From the NCBI RefSeq assembly GCF_001548035.1, contig NZ_AP014723.1, positions 1,302,001 to 1,366,000 on the forward strand: a stretch of DNA of 64,000 bases. Direction: 5' to 3'. The notes below the pieces were generated by a model. That model saw only the letters and a program-made list of their open reading frames with translations. It had not been told where the DNA came from and ran no database searches. The translations under genes were made by a program, and so were the position numbers. Below, piece after piece: positions 1 through 8,530 of the stretch. Origin of the DNA: Sulfurospirillum sp. UCH001. GTDB lineage: Bacteria; Campylobacterota; Campylobacteria; Campylobacterales; Sulfurospirillaceae. Every line of letters starts with the position of its first letter. Position 1 is the stretch's first letter.

Positions 1-704
1 TAGGTGTTCCAACGGTCTTTTTCCTACACTATAAAATTGTAGGACAAAAAGTATTTCCACACAGCCATAAGAAACATTATGCTTTTAACCTGTTTCATAG
101 AACAGTTCATCAAATAGCAGCAGTGAGCTTTTTGGTCATTATTCCAACAGGTTTTATCATCGTTTTTGGTGACTTCTTTGGTGGTGGTACACTTGTAAGA
201 ATGGCAAAAAACCTTCATGGTATTTTCACTATTCCTTTTGCTATCGTGATTCTTCCAATGGCACTTATGTGGATTAAAGAGGCTATTTTTAATCTTGAAG
301 ATATTAAATGGTTCATGATCTTAGGTGGTTACCTTTCTAAAGAGAAACGTATCATCAATGCTACACAATTTAATGCTGGTCAAAAAATGTGGTATTGGGT
401 ATGTGTTCTTGGTGGATTAGTGATGATCTTAAGCGGCGCCATGATGTTCTTTATGGATTTTAAAATCGAGATGTTACATAACCTTACAGGTCTTAGTCAC
501 ATTGATATGTTAAGAGCTTCTGCTATTGTCCATAATGTTATGGGCTTTATCTTAGTAGCAGTGTTTTTTACCCATATCTATATGGCCGCAGTTGCTATCA
601 AAGGTGCAATTCACAGTATTATTACAGGCTATGTTGAAGAAGAAGAAGTTAAGTTCCTTCATAATGCATGGTATAAAAAACTCAAAGAAAAAGGTAAATT
701 CTAA
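1..704 (+). CDS. fdhC: Formate dehydrogenase gamma subunit (cytochrome b556), 5'-truncated by the window edge
   Basis: Membrane cytochrome b subunit that passes electrons from periplasmic formate dehydrogenase to the quinone pool. The frame is open from base 3 to the stop at 704 with no start codon needed, so the gene begins outside the window; a GTG at 123 is internal. About four hydrophobic segments are visible, with histidines suited to bind haem b (FHRTVHQ, NLHGIF, IVHNVMG, FFTHIYMA). The sequence resembles the FdnI/FdhC family, whose members are usually slightly over 300 residues; about 233 are seen. It is followed at once by a strong hairpin terminator, so it is the last gene of its operon, and the catalytic subunits would lie to the left. 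Confidence 0.88.
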   Translation, partial: GVPTVFFLHYKIVGQKVFPHSHKKHYAFNLFHRTVHQIAAVSFLVIIPTGFIIVFGDFFGGGTLVRMAKNLHGIFTIPFAIVILPMALMWIKEAIFNLEDIKWFMILGGYLSKEKRIINATQFNAGQKMWYWVCVLGGLVMILSGAMMFFMDFKIEMLHNLTGLSHIDMLRASAIVHNVMGFILVAVFFTHIYMAAVAIKGAIHSIITGYVEEEEVKFLHNAWYKKLKEKGKF

Positions 705-718
705 TTCTTTGATAAGTT

Positions 719-746
719 GAAGCCCTACATTAGGGCTTCTCTTATT
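719..746. terminator. Bidirectional intrinsic terminator between fdhC and the ferredoxin gene
   Basis: Perfect 9-bp inverted repeat GAAGCCCTA/TAGGGCTTC (719-727 and 731-739) with a 3-base loop, followed by a T-rich tract. It sits between the convergent genes ending at 704 and 742 and can serve both. Confidence 0.8.
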
Positions 747-2013
747 TCATATCCGCTAAAAGCTTTCCAAAATAGCGTGACTTAATCTGCTCACTTGCCA
801 TAATTTGTTTAATAGGTGGAAGTTTCAAAAGTACCCCTAAAATAGCTGCCATTGCTCGATGATTCCAAAGGGCTTGGTTGTCAAAAATCAAATCCTGCAA
901 TTTACCGCGCTCTATGGCCATCATCACTGTTTTATGCGCCGAGTTAATCGGTGTAATGATGCGTTTAGCACGCTCTTTGAGCGAAATAACACTATCTTTA
1001 CACGCCGTGACACAAACGCCACAGCCTAGACATCTACTTTCATCAAGCAAGGCTTTCATTTTTTTAGGTTTTTGAGAATCATGGGCAGATACCATCGAAA
1101 TAGCCTCAACAGGGCAGGCTTGAGCACACTTGCTACACCCATTGCAGGTAAGGTCTATTTCGGGTAAAAAGTTCGTTGTTTCGACGGGATTTAAAAAGGC
1201 AAAACGCCTTGCCGCCGTAAGTGCTTCACAACAGCAACTACAACAGTTACAGATAAAATTAACTCCATTTTGTGCATTTTCGCCAAATTGCACAAGCTTA
1301 TGTTCTCTTGCTCTCTCTAGCAGTTCTAATCCTTCACTTTTTTCTACAAGGCGTGTATAGCCATGTTTTGAAAGCGAGTGGGCTGTGTTTCCAAACGTCA
1401 TACAAATATCCATAGGTGCATCACACGCCGTGCCTAAGTGTTGCTTTTTATGTCGGCAATAACACATGCCAACACCCATATACTTGGAGCTTTCTATAAT
1501 GTGTGAAGCGCGTTCATAATCGAGTACATGTAAGCTATTTTGAGGAGAGAGGGCATTTTCATTGACAAACGTTCGACCTGGTTTTGTATCACCCACAAAG
1601 AGGGCTTTAATAAACTCTTCTTCGACACTGAGGTATTGGTAAAAGAGTTCAGAAATCAGTTTTTGATCAACATGCCCACCGGTTCGCATCAAGCTAAACT
1701 CAAAAAAACCTGCCATCGGAGGAGGGAGCACATAGGTAGAACTTCCCTCTTGCTCAATGTCGATAAGAAGGGCTTTCGAGCATAACGTATCGAGCATCTT
1801 TTGTGCTTTAAGAAGCGACACTTTCCAGTTTTGTGCGGCAGTTTCTGCTTTAAACGGTTTGATGGGAAGTAACGAGACGAGTTCCGCTTCTTTTGGAGTG
1901 AAGAGGAGGCTTAAAATTTCATAGAGAGTTTTAGAAGGAGGCGCACCTAAAGGAAAGCGGTTAAGTCTTTCAATCAGATGCGTATAACCTTCTCGTGAAG
2001 TAAGGTGTGACAT
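742..2013 (-). CDS. 4Fe-4S dicluster ferredoxin-type protein with extra Cys-rich motifs
   Basis: A 423-residue protein, cytoplasmic by sequence (no signal peptide). Residues 1-100 look like a winged-helix fold. The middle holds CYCRHKK (Cys184, Cys186) with Cys197 and Cys204, then a dense run CNCCSCCC at 255-262. Two classic ferredoxin motifs follow: CxxCxxCxxxCP at 290-301 and CxxCxxCxxxC at 328-338. The start is supported by a strong Shine-Dalgarno (AAAGGAGATGATC). It faces a formate dehydrogenase gene, which suggests a redox role, but no substrate can be named. The two ferredoxin clusters are clear; what the upstream cysteines bind is unknown. Confidence 0.75.
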   Translation of the reverse strand: MSHLTSREGYTHLIERLNRFPLGAPPSKTLYEILSLLFTPKEAELVSLLPIKPFKAETAAQNWKVSLLKAQKMLDTLCSKALLIDIEQEGSSTYVLPPPMAGFFEFSLMRTGGHVDQKLISELFYQYLSVEEEFIKALFVGDTKPGRTFVNENALSPQNSLHVLDYERASHIIESSKYMGVGMCYCRHKKQHLGTACDAPMDICMTFGNTAHSLSKHGYTRLVEKSEGLELLERAREHKLVQFGENAQNGVNFICNCCSCCCEALTAARRFAFLNPVETTNFLPEIDLTCNGCSKCAQACPVEAISMVSAHDSQKPKKMKALLDESRCLGCGVCVTACKDSVISLKERAKRIITPINSAHKTVMMAIERGKLQDLIFDNQALWNHRAMAAILGVLLKLPPIKQIMASEQIKSRYFGKLLADMK

Positions 2014-2058
2014 GTGATCATCTCCTTTAAAAAAGGTAGAGAACTTATTTAAATAAAA

Positions 2059-2160
2059 GCACCAAAGGTGCGTGAGCCTTCTGCTGAAGAAAACCCAGTG
2101 TTAACGTAGTCTTTAGAGCTTTGCTTTAAAGACGTGTCAAGAGAGTTCTTACAGAACTCT
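2059..2160. promoter_or_regulatory. Structured intergenic stretch with three inverted repeats
   Basis: The gap between the ferredoxin-type gene and yggS holds GCACC-AAA-GGTGC (2059-2071), an 11-bp stem with one G-T pair read on the plus strand (2109-2133), and AGAGTTCT-TAC-AGAACTCT (2142-2160), which overlaps the yggS stop codon. None is followed by a clear T-run. The region could be a terminator group for yggS, a structured leader of the downstream gene, or a small RNA. The structures are seen; any function is a guess. Confidence 0.35.
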
Positions 2161-2836
2161 ACTTAAATAGTATACTACCTAAGCGAATCATATTTGAACC
2201 ACAGGCAATAGCAAGCTCGAAGTCTTGGCTCATACCCATTGAACAGTGTTTTGCACCTTTATTTTGTAGTGCATCAAAAATTTTATAAGTCATCTCAAAA
2301 CTTTTTTTGATAATTGCTGTATCTTCACTATGCGCACCAATGCTCATAACGCCTTTGAGGTGGAGGTTCTTACAGCTAGAGCTAATGTTTTCATACACTT
2401 CAAGTGCTTCTTCTGGCAGAACACCCGCTTTTTGCTCTTCATAAGCGCTATTGATTTGAAGTAGCACATTCATTGTCTTACCTTTTACCGCTAACCGCTT
2501 ATCAAGCTCTTGAGCAAGTTCAATGGAGCTTAGTGAGTGCATTAAAAAAGGATCAAGATCGATGAGTTGGTTAATTTTATTGGTTTGTAAACGCCCAATA
2601 AAATGCCATTCTAAGGGTAAGTGAGCCAGCGCGTGAACTTTCTCGCTCATATCTTGCACTTTGTTTTCACCAAAAGAGCGCTGACCAATGTTGTACATTG
2701 CTTCAATCATATCGGGTGTTGCGCTTTTACTTGCAGCAACAATCTTTACAATGCGGTGTTGGTCAACACTCAAACGCGCTTTTTCGATGCGTGTAAGAAT
2801 TTCATCCATAGTGGTTACAAAATTTTTAGTTTCCAT
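2159..2836 (-). CDS. yggS: YggS/PROSC family pyridoxal-phosphate homeostasis protein
   Basis: Single-domain PLP-binding TIM-barrel protein thought to buffer pyridoxal phosphate and affect amino acid metabolism. The 225 residues match the family length. Hallmarks are KIVAASKSA near residue 32 (PLP lysine), FGENKVQ, WHFIGRLQTNK, and the phosphate-binding C-terminus SMGMSQDFELAI...GSNMIRLGS. It overlaps the end of rseP by 11 bases and is the last gene of a long minus-strand run. The exact physiological role is unsettled in all bacteria. Confidence 0.92.
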   Translation of the reverse strand: METKNFVTTMDEILTRIEKARLSVDQHRIVKIVAASKSATPDMIEAMYNIGQRSFGENKVQDMSEKVHALAHLPLEWHFIGRLQTNKINQLIDLDPFLMHSLSSIELAQELDKRLAVKGKTMNVLLQINSAYEEQKAGVLPEEALEVYENISSSCKNLHLKGVMSIGAHSEDTAIIKKSFEMTYKIFDALQNKGAKHCSMGMSQDFELAIACGSNMIRLGSILFK

Positions 2837-3884
2837 TGGTTAACCTATAAATGTCATTGAAAATACTTAAAGCCATAAGACTAAGGAGTAGGAGCCAGCC
2901 AGCTGTTGTCATACTTGTTAATACACGCTCACTTGGCGCTTTTTTGGTAATAAGTTCATACGCATTAAACATAATATGCCCGCCATCAAGGGCAGGAATA
3001 GGAAGTAAATTTAAAACTCCCAAGTTAACAGAAATAAGTGCAGTAAGAGCAAAAAGTGCCACAATACCCGCTTCACTTGCTTCTGATGTTACTTGAACGA
3101 TAGAGATAATGCCACCTAGTTCTTTAGGTGAGACAACGCCTTCAACCAATTTTTGAAGACTTGTTAAAATCAATGTCGTAGCTTTGATAGTTTGATCGTA
3201 TGCAAAGCCTATAACTTTATCTGCGCTATAGCTTACTTCAATCATTTTACCACTTGGAGCTATACCAATCATTTTTTTCTGTTTGATTTCACCAAACATA
3301 TTTTGGTATTCATTAATTTTAGGTGTAATGATAAGTGTTTGGACACTTCCAGCACGTTCAATTTTAAGTTCAAGTTTTCCCACACTTTCTTGTATATGTG
3401 TACTTACATCTTCCCATGCTTCAATAAGTACGCCATTAATCATGACTATGCGGTCATTCTCTTGAATTCCTGCTTCAAAAGCAGGGGAGTTTTCACTGAT
3501 TTTACCGATGATAGGAGCGTATTTATTCACACCCATGCTTCCAACAGCAATGAAAAGTAAAAAGGCGAGTAAAAAGTTTGCAAAAGGACCAGCAAAAAGT
3601 ATGATAATACGTTTCCAAGGGGCTTTTGTGTTATAACTGTCTTGATCATAGCTTACTTTGGTTGGATCCATATCGTCTTGACCTTTCATCTGCACATAGC
3701 CGCCAAGAGGAATAAGGCTTAAACAATACTGTGTATTACCAACCACTTTTGAGAAGACTTTCTTCCCAAAACCAATGCTAAATACTTCGACATGAACGCC
3801 AAAAAAACGAGCTGCAAGAAAATGGCCAAGCTCGTGGAAAAAGATTAAAAAAGAGAGAACCAAAATGGAGGTAAGTGTTCCCAT
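2826..3884 (-). CDS. rseP: RIP metalloprotease RseP (site-2 protease)
   Basis: Inner-membrane zinc protease that cuts transmembrane segments of substrates such as anti-sigma factors. Seen: HELGH zinc motif in the first membrane helix (residues 17-21), a central PDZ domain (QENDRIVMINGV), and the second family motif NLLPIPALDGGH near the C-terminus that supplies the third zinc ligand. At 352 residues it has one PDZ domain, shorter than the two-PDZ Escherichia coli enzyme, as is usual in Campylobacterota. Its ATG overlaps the pgsA stop (TAATG), which implies translational coupling. Confidence 0.93.
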   Translation of the reverse strand: MGTLTSILVLSFLIFFHELGHFLAARFFGVHVEVFSIGFGKKVFSKVVGNTQYCLSLIPLGGYVQMKGQDDMDPTKVSYDQDSYNTKAPWKRIIILFAGPFANFLLAFLLFIAVGSMGVNKYAPIIGKISENSPAFEAGIQENDRIVMINGVLIEAWEDVSTHIQESVGKLELKIERAGSVQTLIITPKINEYQNMFGEIKQKKMIGIAPSGKMIEVSYSADKVIGFAYDQTIKATTLILTSLQKLVEGVVSPKELGGIISIVQVTSEASEAGIVALFALTALISVNLGVLNLLPIPALDGGHIMFNAYELITKKAPSERVLTSMTTAGWLLLLSLMALSIFNDIYRLTNGN

Positions 3885-4426
3885 TAATTGGTCCCTTTTT
3901 TGGTATAGCCGATAATGTATTCATAACCAGAGTAAAGTGTAAGGGCAACAGCTAACCACAATAGAAGATTTGCAAAAGGCCAGTTCATCATTAAAAAGCC
4001 AATAGCAATCATTTGAAGAACAGTTTTTACTTTACCTGCCATACTAGCAGCGATATCTTTTCCTTCACCTATAGCTGCCACACGAAGTCCAGTGATGAAA
4101 AATTCACGTGTAAGAATGAGAAAAATTGCCCAAGCATTTGCACGATCAATCATCATAAGCCCTAAGAATGCAGCAAGTGTGAGCATCTTATCTGCTAAGG
4201 GGTCAAGAATAGCACCCAGTTGTGTTTTTTGATCCCAATTGCGTGCAATATAACCATCAAAAAAATCAGTCGCACTGGCAATGACAAAAATAAGCGCAGC
4301 AAAATAGTCTAACCAACTGACATGGATGCCTTCAAAAATTGTTAAATCACGGTTGACTAAAAAGACAAACATGAGTGGTGCTAGACCTATGCGTAAAGAG
4401 GCTAAAAGATTAGGTAGGTTCATCAT
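3884..4426 (-). CDS. pgsA: CDP-diacylglycerol--glycerol-3-phosphate 3-phosphatidyltransferase
   Basis: Makes phosphatidylglycerol phosphate, the committed step to phosphatidylglycerol and cardiolipin, in the inner membrane. The 180-residue protein carries the CDP-alcohol phosphotransferase signature with three Asp residues in DGYIAR...GAILDPLADKM and several hydrophobic helices. It begins inside the stop codon of the upstream SDR gene (ATGA overlap), so the two are translationally coupled. Confidence 0.93.
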   Translation of the reverse strand: MMNLPNLLASLRIGLAPLMFVFLVNRDLTIFEGIHVSWLDYFAALIFVIASATDFFDGYIARNWDQKTQLGAILDPLADKMLTLAAFLGLMMIDRANAWAIFLILTREFFITGLRVAAIGEGKDIAASMAGKVKTVLQMIAIGFLMMNWPFANLLLWLAVALTLYSGYEYIIGYTKKGTN

Positions 4427-5190
4427 TTAAATGTTGTTCCACCATCAATAAGCATGGTATGACCTGTAATCCATGATGCTTTATCAGAGCATAGGAATAA
4501 ACAAGCACCTGCTAAATCTTGTGGTTGTCCCATACGACCTAGTGGTGAAAGTTTTGCTGTAATATCACGTACTTCTTCATAATTTGTAAATGCTCTTAAT
4601 GCATCTGTTTCAATTGGACCACCACTGACTGCATTTACACGAATACCAAGAGCGCCAAGCTCTGCAGCTGCATAACGTACCATTGTCTCAACAGCAGCTT
4701 TTGCTGTACCGTGTCCTGCATAGTTCTCAATATAGACAAGGTTCCCAGTGGAAGAAAGAGAGATGATGCTACCACCACCTACTTTTTCCATACGTTTTGC
4801 TGCTTCTTGAGCGCCAACAACGAAAGCATTTACGGTTGCTGTAAAGATATTGTTAATACCTTTTGGCTTAAGTTTCATAAATTTTGTGTATCCACCAACA
4901 ACTGGGCGACCCGAAATAATAGCATTAGAAATGAAAAAATCAACACGGTCAAAATCTTTATCGATTTCTAAAAAAAGATCTTTATAAGTCTCTGGTTCTA
5001 AAATATTAAGTGGATACGCTTTTGCTTTAATGCCATAATTTTTTTCTAAATCTTTTACTTGCTCTATAGCTAATTCTTCATTTGAATTATAGGTGAATGC
5101 AATATTGACACCTTCTCTTGCAAATTCGTAAACGATGGCTTTACCGATACCTCTTGTACCGCCACTAATAACAAGTGTTTTGCCCTTCAT
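4423..5190 (-). CDS. SDR-family reductase, FabL-like enoyl-ACP reductase
   Basis: Rossmann-fold oxidoreductase of 255 residues. The cofactor motif near the N-terminus is GGTRGIGKA. The active site reads ENYAGHGTAK, a Tyr-x6-Lys spacing typical of enoyl-ACP reductases of the FabI/FabL group rather than the Tyr-x3-Lys of ordinary SDRs. A GGPIETDALRAF segment also matches FabL-type enzymes. The likely role is the last reduction in fatty acid elongation, which fits the neighbouring phospholipid gene pgsA. The stop codon overlaps the pgsA start, and the ATG overlaps the dapA stop. The family is firm; the enoyl-ACP substrate is inferred from motifs. Confidence 0.8.
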   Translation of the reverse strand: MKGKTLVISGGTRGIGKAIVYEFAREGVNIAFTYNSNEELAIEQVKDLEKNYGIKAKAYPLNILEPETYKDLFLEIDKDFDRVDFFISNAIISGRPVVGGYTKFMKLKPKGINNIFTATVNAFVVGAQEAAKRMEKVGGGSIISLSSTGNLVYIENYAGHGTAKAAVETMVRYAAAELGALGIRVNAVSGGPIETDALRAFTNYEEVRDITAKLSPLGRMGQPQDLAGACLFLCSDKASWITGHTMLIDGGTTFK

Positions 5191-6083
5191 TAAAATCCTT
5201 TTATTGTATATTTTTTGAGTGTATTTTCAATACGTTTCATATTCTCATTACTTGGCGCACAAAGTGGCAAGCGATATTCTAAACTTTCAAGAAGTCCTGC
5301 AATGTACATTGCCGCCTTGATTGGAATAGGGTTACTTTCACAGAAAAGTATTTTATTGATCTCGTACAATGAGTCATTAATCGCTTTTGCACCGTGATAA
5401 TCACCTTCAAGTGCCAAATGTGTTAATTCTGAAATTTGATCAGGTAAAATGTTTGATGTTACAGATATAACACCTGAACCGCCATTAGAAAGAATAGGGT
5501 AGTTAATAGCATCTTCACCACTAAACACTGCTAATTTTGGTTGATGTGCCAATAAATCAACACAACGATCAATAGAGCCTGTTGCCTCTTTGACACCAAA
5601 GATGTTTGGGCATGCTTCAAAAAGTCTAAAGATAGTGTCTGGTAACAAATCACATCCTGTACGACCTGGTACATTATACAAAAGGACAGGAATATCTACA
5701 GAGTTTGCAATCGCTTTATAGTGTTGAAACAAGCCTTCTTGTGTTGGCTTATTATAGTATGGTGTTACAGAAAGTATACCATGTGCGCCATGTGCTTGTG
5801 CAAATTTTGCCAAACCAATTGCTTCGTGTGTAGCATTGCTACCTGCGCCGGCAAGTACTTTAACATTGCTGTTTGAACAGACATCAACTGCTATTTCAAT
5901 ACAGCGACGGTGCTCTTCATGATCAAGTGTAGCACTCTCACCAGTTGTTCCTACAGGGACAACCACATCGATACCATTTTTTATTTGTCTTTCTATCAAT
6001 TTTGCATATTGTACTTCATCGAGTTTGCCATTTTTGAATGGTGTGATAAGAGCTGTCATCGCTCCTTGTAACGCATGTTGCAT
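5190..6083 (-). CDS. dapA: 4-hydroxy-tetrahydrodipicolinate synthase
   Basis: Condenses pyruvate with aspartate semialdehyde in the lysine/diaminopimelate pathway. The 297-residue (beta/alpha)8 protein shows GTTGES (substrate loop), [10 protein letters not shown] with the catalytic Tyr, and GVKEATG with the Schiff-base Lys. It sits one base downstream of the M16 protease gene and overlaps the SDR gene, an order also recalled from Campylobacter jejuni. Confidence 0.95.
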   Translation of the reverse strand: MQHALQGAMTALITPFKNGKLDEVQYAKLIERQIKNGIDVVVPVGTTGESATLDHEEHRRCIEIAVDVCSNSNVKVLAGAGSNATHEAIGLAKFAQAHGAHGILSVTPYYNKPTQEGLFQHYKAIANSVDIPVLLYNVPGRTGCDLLPDTIFRLFEACPNIFGVKEATGSIDRCVDLLAHQPKLAVFSGEDAINYPILSNGGSGVISVTSNILPDQISELTHLALEGDYHGAKAINDSLYEINKILFCESNPIPIKAAMYIAGLLESLEYRLPLCAPSNENMKRIENTLKKYTIKGF

Positions 6084-6084
6084 T

Positions 6085-7386
6085 TTAGTAATCCTTTCTT
6101 AATATCACAGTAGTGGATGATTGTTGAACTAAATATTTATTAACAGCCTTGATTATATCTTCTTTTTTTAATGCATTGATACGCTCTTCATAATTAAGTA
6201 ACGGGGAGATGTCTCCCTTCGCATAGTATGAACCAAATAGGGTAGCAAGTTCGCTTGAACTTTCTAAATTATGAATAAAATCAGCTTTTGTGTTGATCTT
6301 AATTTTTTCAATATCTTTATCACTGACATCGCCTTTTTTAAGGCTTTCGATAATTTTTAAAATTTCTGCTTCAACATTTTCTGCTTTAACACCAGGATTA
6401 CATACTGCTAGAAATAAAAAGACAGAAGGGTCTTTTGCTTCCATCGCGTAACCATAAATTTGGTTGACAAGTTTTTTCTCATCAACAAGAATTCTCTGAA
6501 GTTTGCTACTTTTGCCACTGCTTAAAAGCTCACTTAATGCAGAAAGCGCTGCTTGGTCTTCATGCAAGAAGTTAGGAATTTTATAGGCAATAGCTACCAT
6601 TTCCACTTCGCTTTCTTTTTTGATCATTAAACGTTTTGCGCCATCTTGTTGTGGTTCAATTTGGTGATGTGCACTTGGGATAGGTGAAGCATTTTTAATA
6701 GCGCCAAAATATTTAGTTACATTTTCAAAAACAACTTCTGGTGTTATATCACCTGCTACAACAACAATGGCATTGGCAGGTTGATAATACTTTGAGTGAA
6801 AACTACGAATATCCTCAATACTCCAATTTTTAATGTCATCTTTAAAACCAATTGGTGTCCAATGGTATGGATGGTAGGTAAATGCATTATTGAACAGTCT
6901 AAAGTACAGATACCCAATAGGTGAGTTGTCAGTTCTCCATAAACGCTCTTCTAAAACAACATTACGTTCAGGTTGGAACTCTTCATCGGTTAGTTTGAGG
7001 TTTTGCATCAGTTCTGCAAACAACTCTAATGATTTTGGCAAATTTTTTGATGAACTTTTGATGTAGTAATGTGTATAGTCAAAGCCAGTAGAAGCATTAT
7101 TTACACCGCCAAAACCTTTAACGATTTCGTCAAATTCACCTGCTTTTAGGTTCTTTGTCGATTTAAAATTAAGGTGCTCTAGCATATGTGCAATACCACT
7201 TTTTCCCATAATTTCATTACCACTACCCACTTTATAAAAAATATCTGTAGTGATGACATCACTTTTATTGTTCATGGGAATAACAACAATTTGAAGACCA
7301 TTTTCTAATGTCTTGGTGAAATGCTCAGGTAGTGAGTTAGCCATCAATGCTCCTAAAAATGTTAAAAATAGTAGTACTTTTTTCAT
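6085..7386 (-). CDS. M16-family zinc peptidase, probably periplasmic
   Basis: A single-chain M16 protein of 433 residues. An N-terminal signal peptide is evident ([17 protein letters not shown]). The inverted zinc motif HMLEH lies at residues 67-71, and the distal zinc-binding Glu is probably in VVLEERLW near residue 147. A second, inactive M16 domain makes up the C-terminal half, as in processing-peptidase-like or PqqL/YmxG proteins. Its substrate is unknown. It is packed between pyrD (6 bases) and dapA (1 base). Confidence 0.88.
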   Translation of the reverse strand: MKKVLLFLTFLGALMANSLPEHFTKTLENGLQIVVIPMNNKSDVITTDIFYKVGSGNEIMGKSGIAHMLEHLNFKSTKNLKAGEFDEIVKGFGGVNNASTGFDYTHYYIKSSSKNLPKSLELFAELMQNLKLTDEEFQPERNVVLEERLWRTDNSPIGYLYFRLFNNAFTYHPYHWTPIGFKDDIKNWSIEDIRSFHSKYYQPANAIVVVAGDITPEVVFENVTKYFGAIKNASPIPSAHHQIEPQQDGAKRLMIKKESEVEMVAIAYKIPNFLHEDQAALSALSELLSSGKSSKLQRILVDEKKLVNQIYGYAMEAKDPSVFLFLAVCNPGVKAENVEAEILKIIESLKKGDVSDKDIEKIKINTKADFIHNLESSSELATLFGSYYAKGDISPLLNYEERINALKKEDIIKAVNKYLVQQSSTTVILRKDY

Positions 7387-7392
7387 ACCTTA

Positions 7393-8457
7393 TCATCTCC
7401 TATCGCTTCCTATTACTTCGCTGATATGTGCAAATCCATCTTTTTCCATACGTTCCAAAATTCCAAGATTGATAGCACGATTAAGTGATGGACCTTTGAA
7501 AATAAAGGCTGAGTAAATTTGAACAAGGCTTGCTCCCGCTTTTAATCTTCGGTATGCTTCATCTGCTGAGTCAATACCACCGACTGATATAAGCGTCGTT
7601 TTTCCAAAAAACTCTTTAGCAAGTGCTTCAAACATTGCAAAACTTTTCTCTGTTAATACTTTACCACTTAGTCCTCCAAAATCTTTTGCATTTGGTAGGA
7701 GTGAATAATCGATTGTAGTATTAGTTGCTACAATACCTGCTGCACCATTGTCAAGAGCTGTAGAACAGATTGTAAGGGCGTCAGCAACGGCTAGATCAGG
7801 TGCAATTTTTAAAAGCACAGGTTTTGTCGTTAACTCTTTTGCCATTACAAAAAGATCTTTGATAAATTGTTCATTTTGTAAATCTCTTAGTCCTGGTGTG
7901 TTAGGAGAAGAGATATTAACCACTAAATAATCACTTAAATCTTTAAAACGTTTAATAAGTTTTTCATAATCTTTTAGTGCATTTTCTGCAGTTGTTGTTT
8001 TGTTTTTACCAATATTTGCACCTAATGGTGTTGCAAAAGGGTAAAGCGCCTCAACACGCTTAGCGATTGCATTCATACCATCATTATTAAAGCCCATCGC
8101 ATTTTGAATAGTTTCATACTCTGGAAAACGAAAACAACGTGGTTTTGGGTTGCCACTTTGAGGTTCTGGCGTCATTGTGCCATATTCAATGTGTCCAAAT
8201 CCAAGTGCTGTAAGCATTTTAATCATGGTTGCATTTTTATCAAAACCCGCACCAATACCTATTGGATTCAGAAATGTTTTTCCAAAAAGTTCTTGTTCAA
8301 GACGTTTGTCATGAATAAAAAATTGCTCTGCAATAGGAGAGAGAATAAAAGGTGTAAATTTAGCGCCATTTTTGAAGAAAAATTCTGCAATCGTGTGAGC
8401 ATTCTCTGGTGAGAAGTTAAACATCAATTTTTTCATAATGGCATAATAATCAAACAT
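7393..8457 (-). CDS. pyrD: Dihydroorotate dehydrogenase (quinone), class 2
   Basis: Oxidises dihydroorotate to orotate with FMN and passes electrons to quinones at the membrane. The 354 residues begin with the amphipathic N-terminal helix region typical of class 2 (FSPENAHTIAEFF). NPIGIGAGFDKN, the catalytic-Ser segment SSPNTPGLRDLQ and the FMN-phosphate site ISVGGIDSADEA are all present. An alternative start is the Met at residue 8 (8436). It leads a group with the M16 gene and dapA, 73 bases after msbA. Confidence 0.94.
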   Translation of the reverse strand: MFDYYAIMKKLMFNFSPENAHTIAEFFFKNGAKFTPFILSPIAEQFFIHDKRLEQELFGKTFLNPIGIGAGFDKNATMIKMLTALGFGHIEYGTMTPEPQSGNPKPRCFRFPEYETIQNAMGFNNDGMNAIAKRVEALYPFATPLGANIGKNKTTTAENALKDYEKLIKRFKDLSDYLVVNISSPNTPGLRDLQNEQFIKDLFVMAKELTTKPVLLKIAPDLAVADALTICSTALDNGAAGIVATNTTIDYSLLPNAKDFGGLSGKVLTEKSFAMFEALAKEFFGKTTLISVGGIDSADEAYRRLKAGASLVQIYSAFIFKGPSLNRAINLGILERMEKDGFAHISEVIGSDRR

Positions 8458-8530
8458 CTTTTATTTCCTTCAATATAAAGTACGCGATTATACTCCATAA
8501 AAGATAAAAGATGGTTGATTTTAGGCTTTC

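Noticed and set aside
3192-3560. 122-residue plus-strand frame inside rseP
   Set aside because: Antisense to a well-supported gene, with a Phe/Cys/Asn-rich product typical of reverse-strand shadows.
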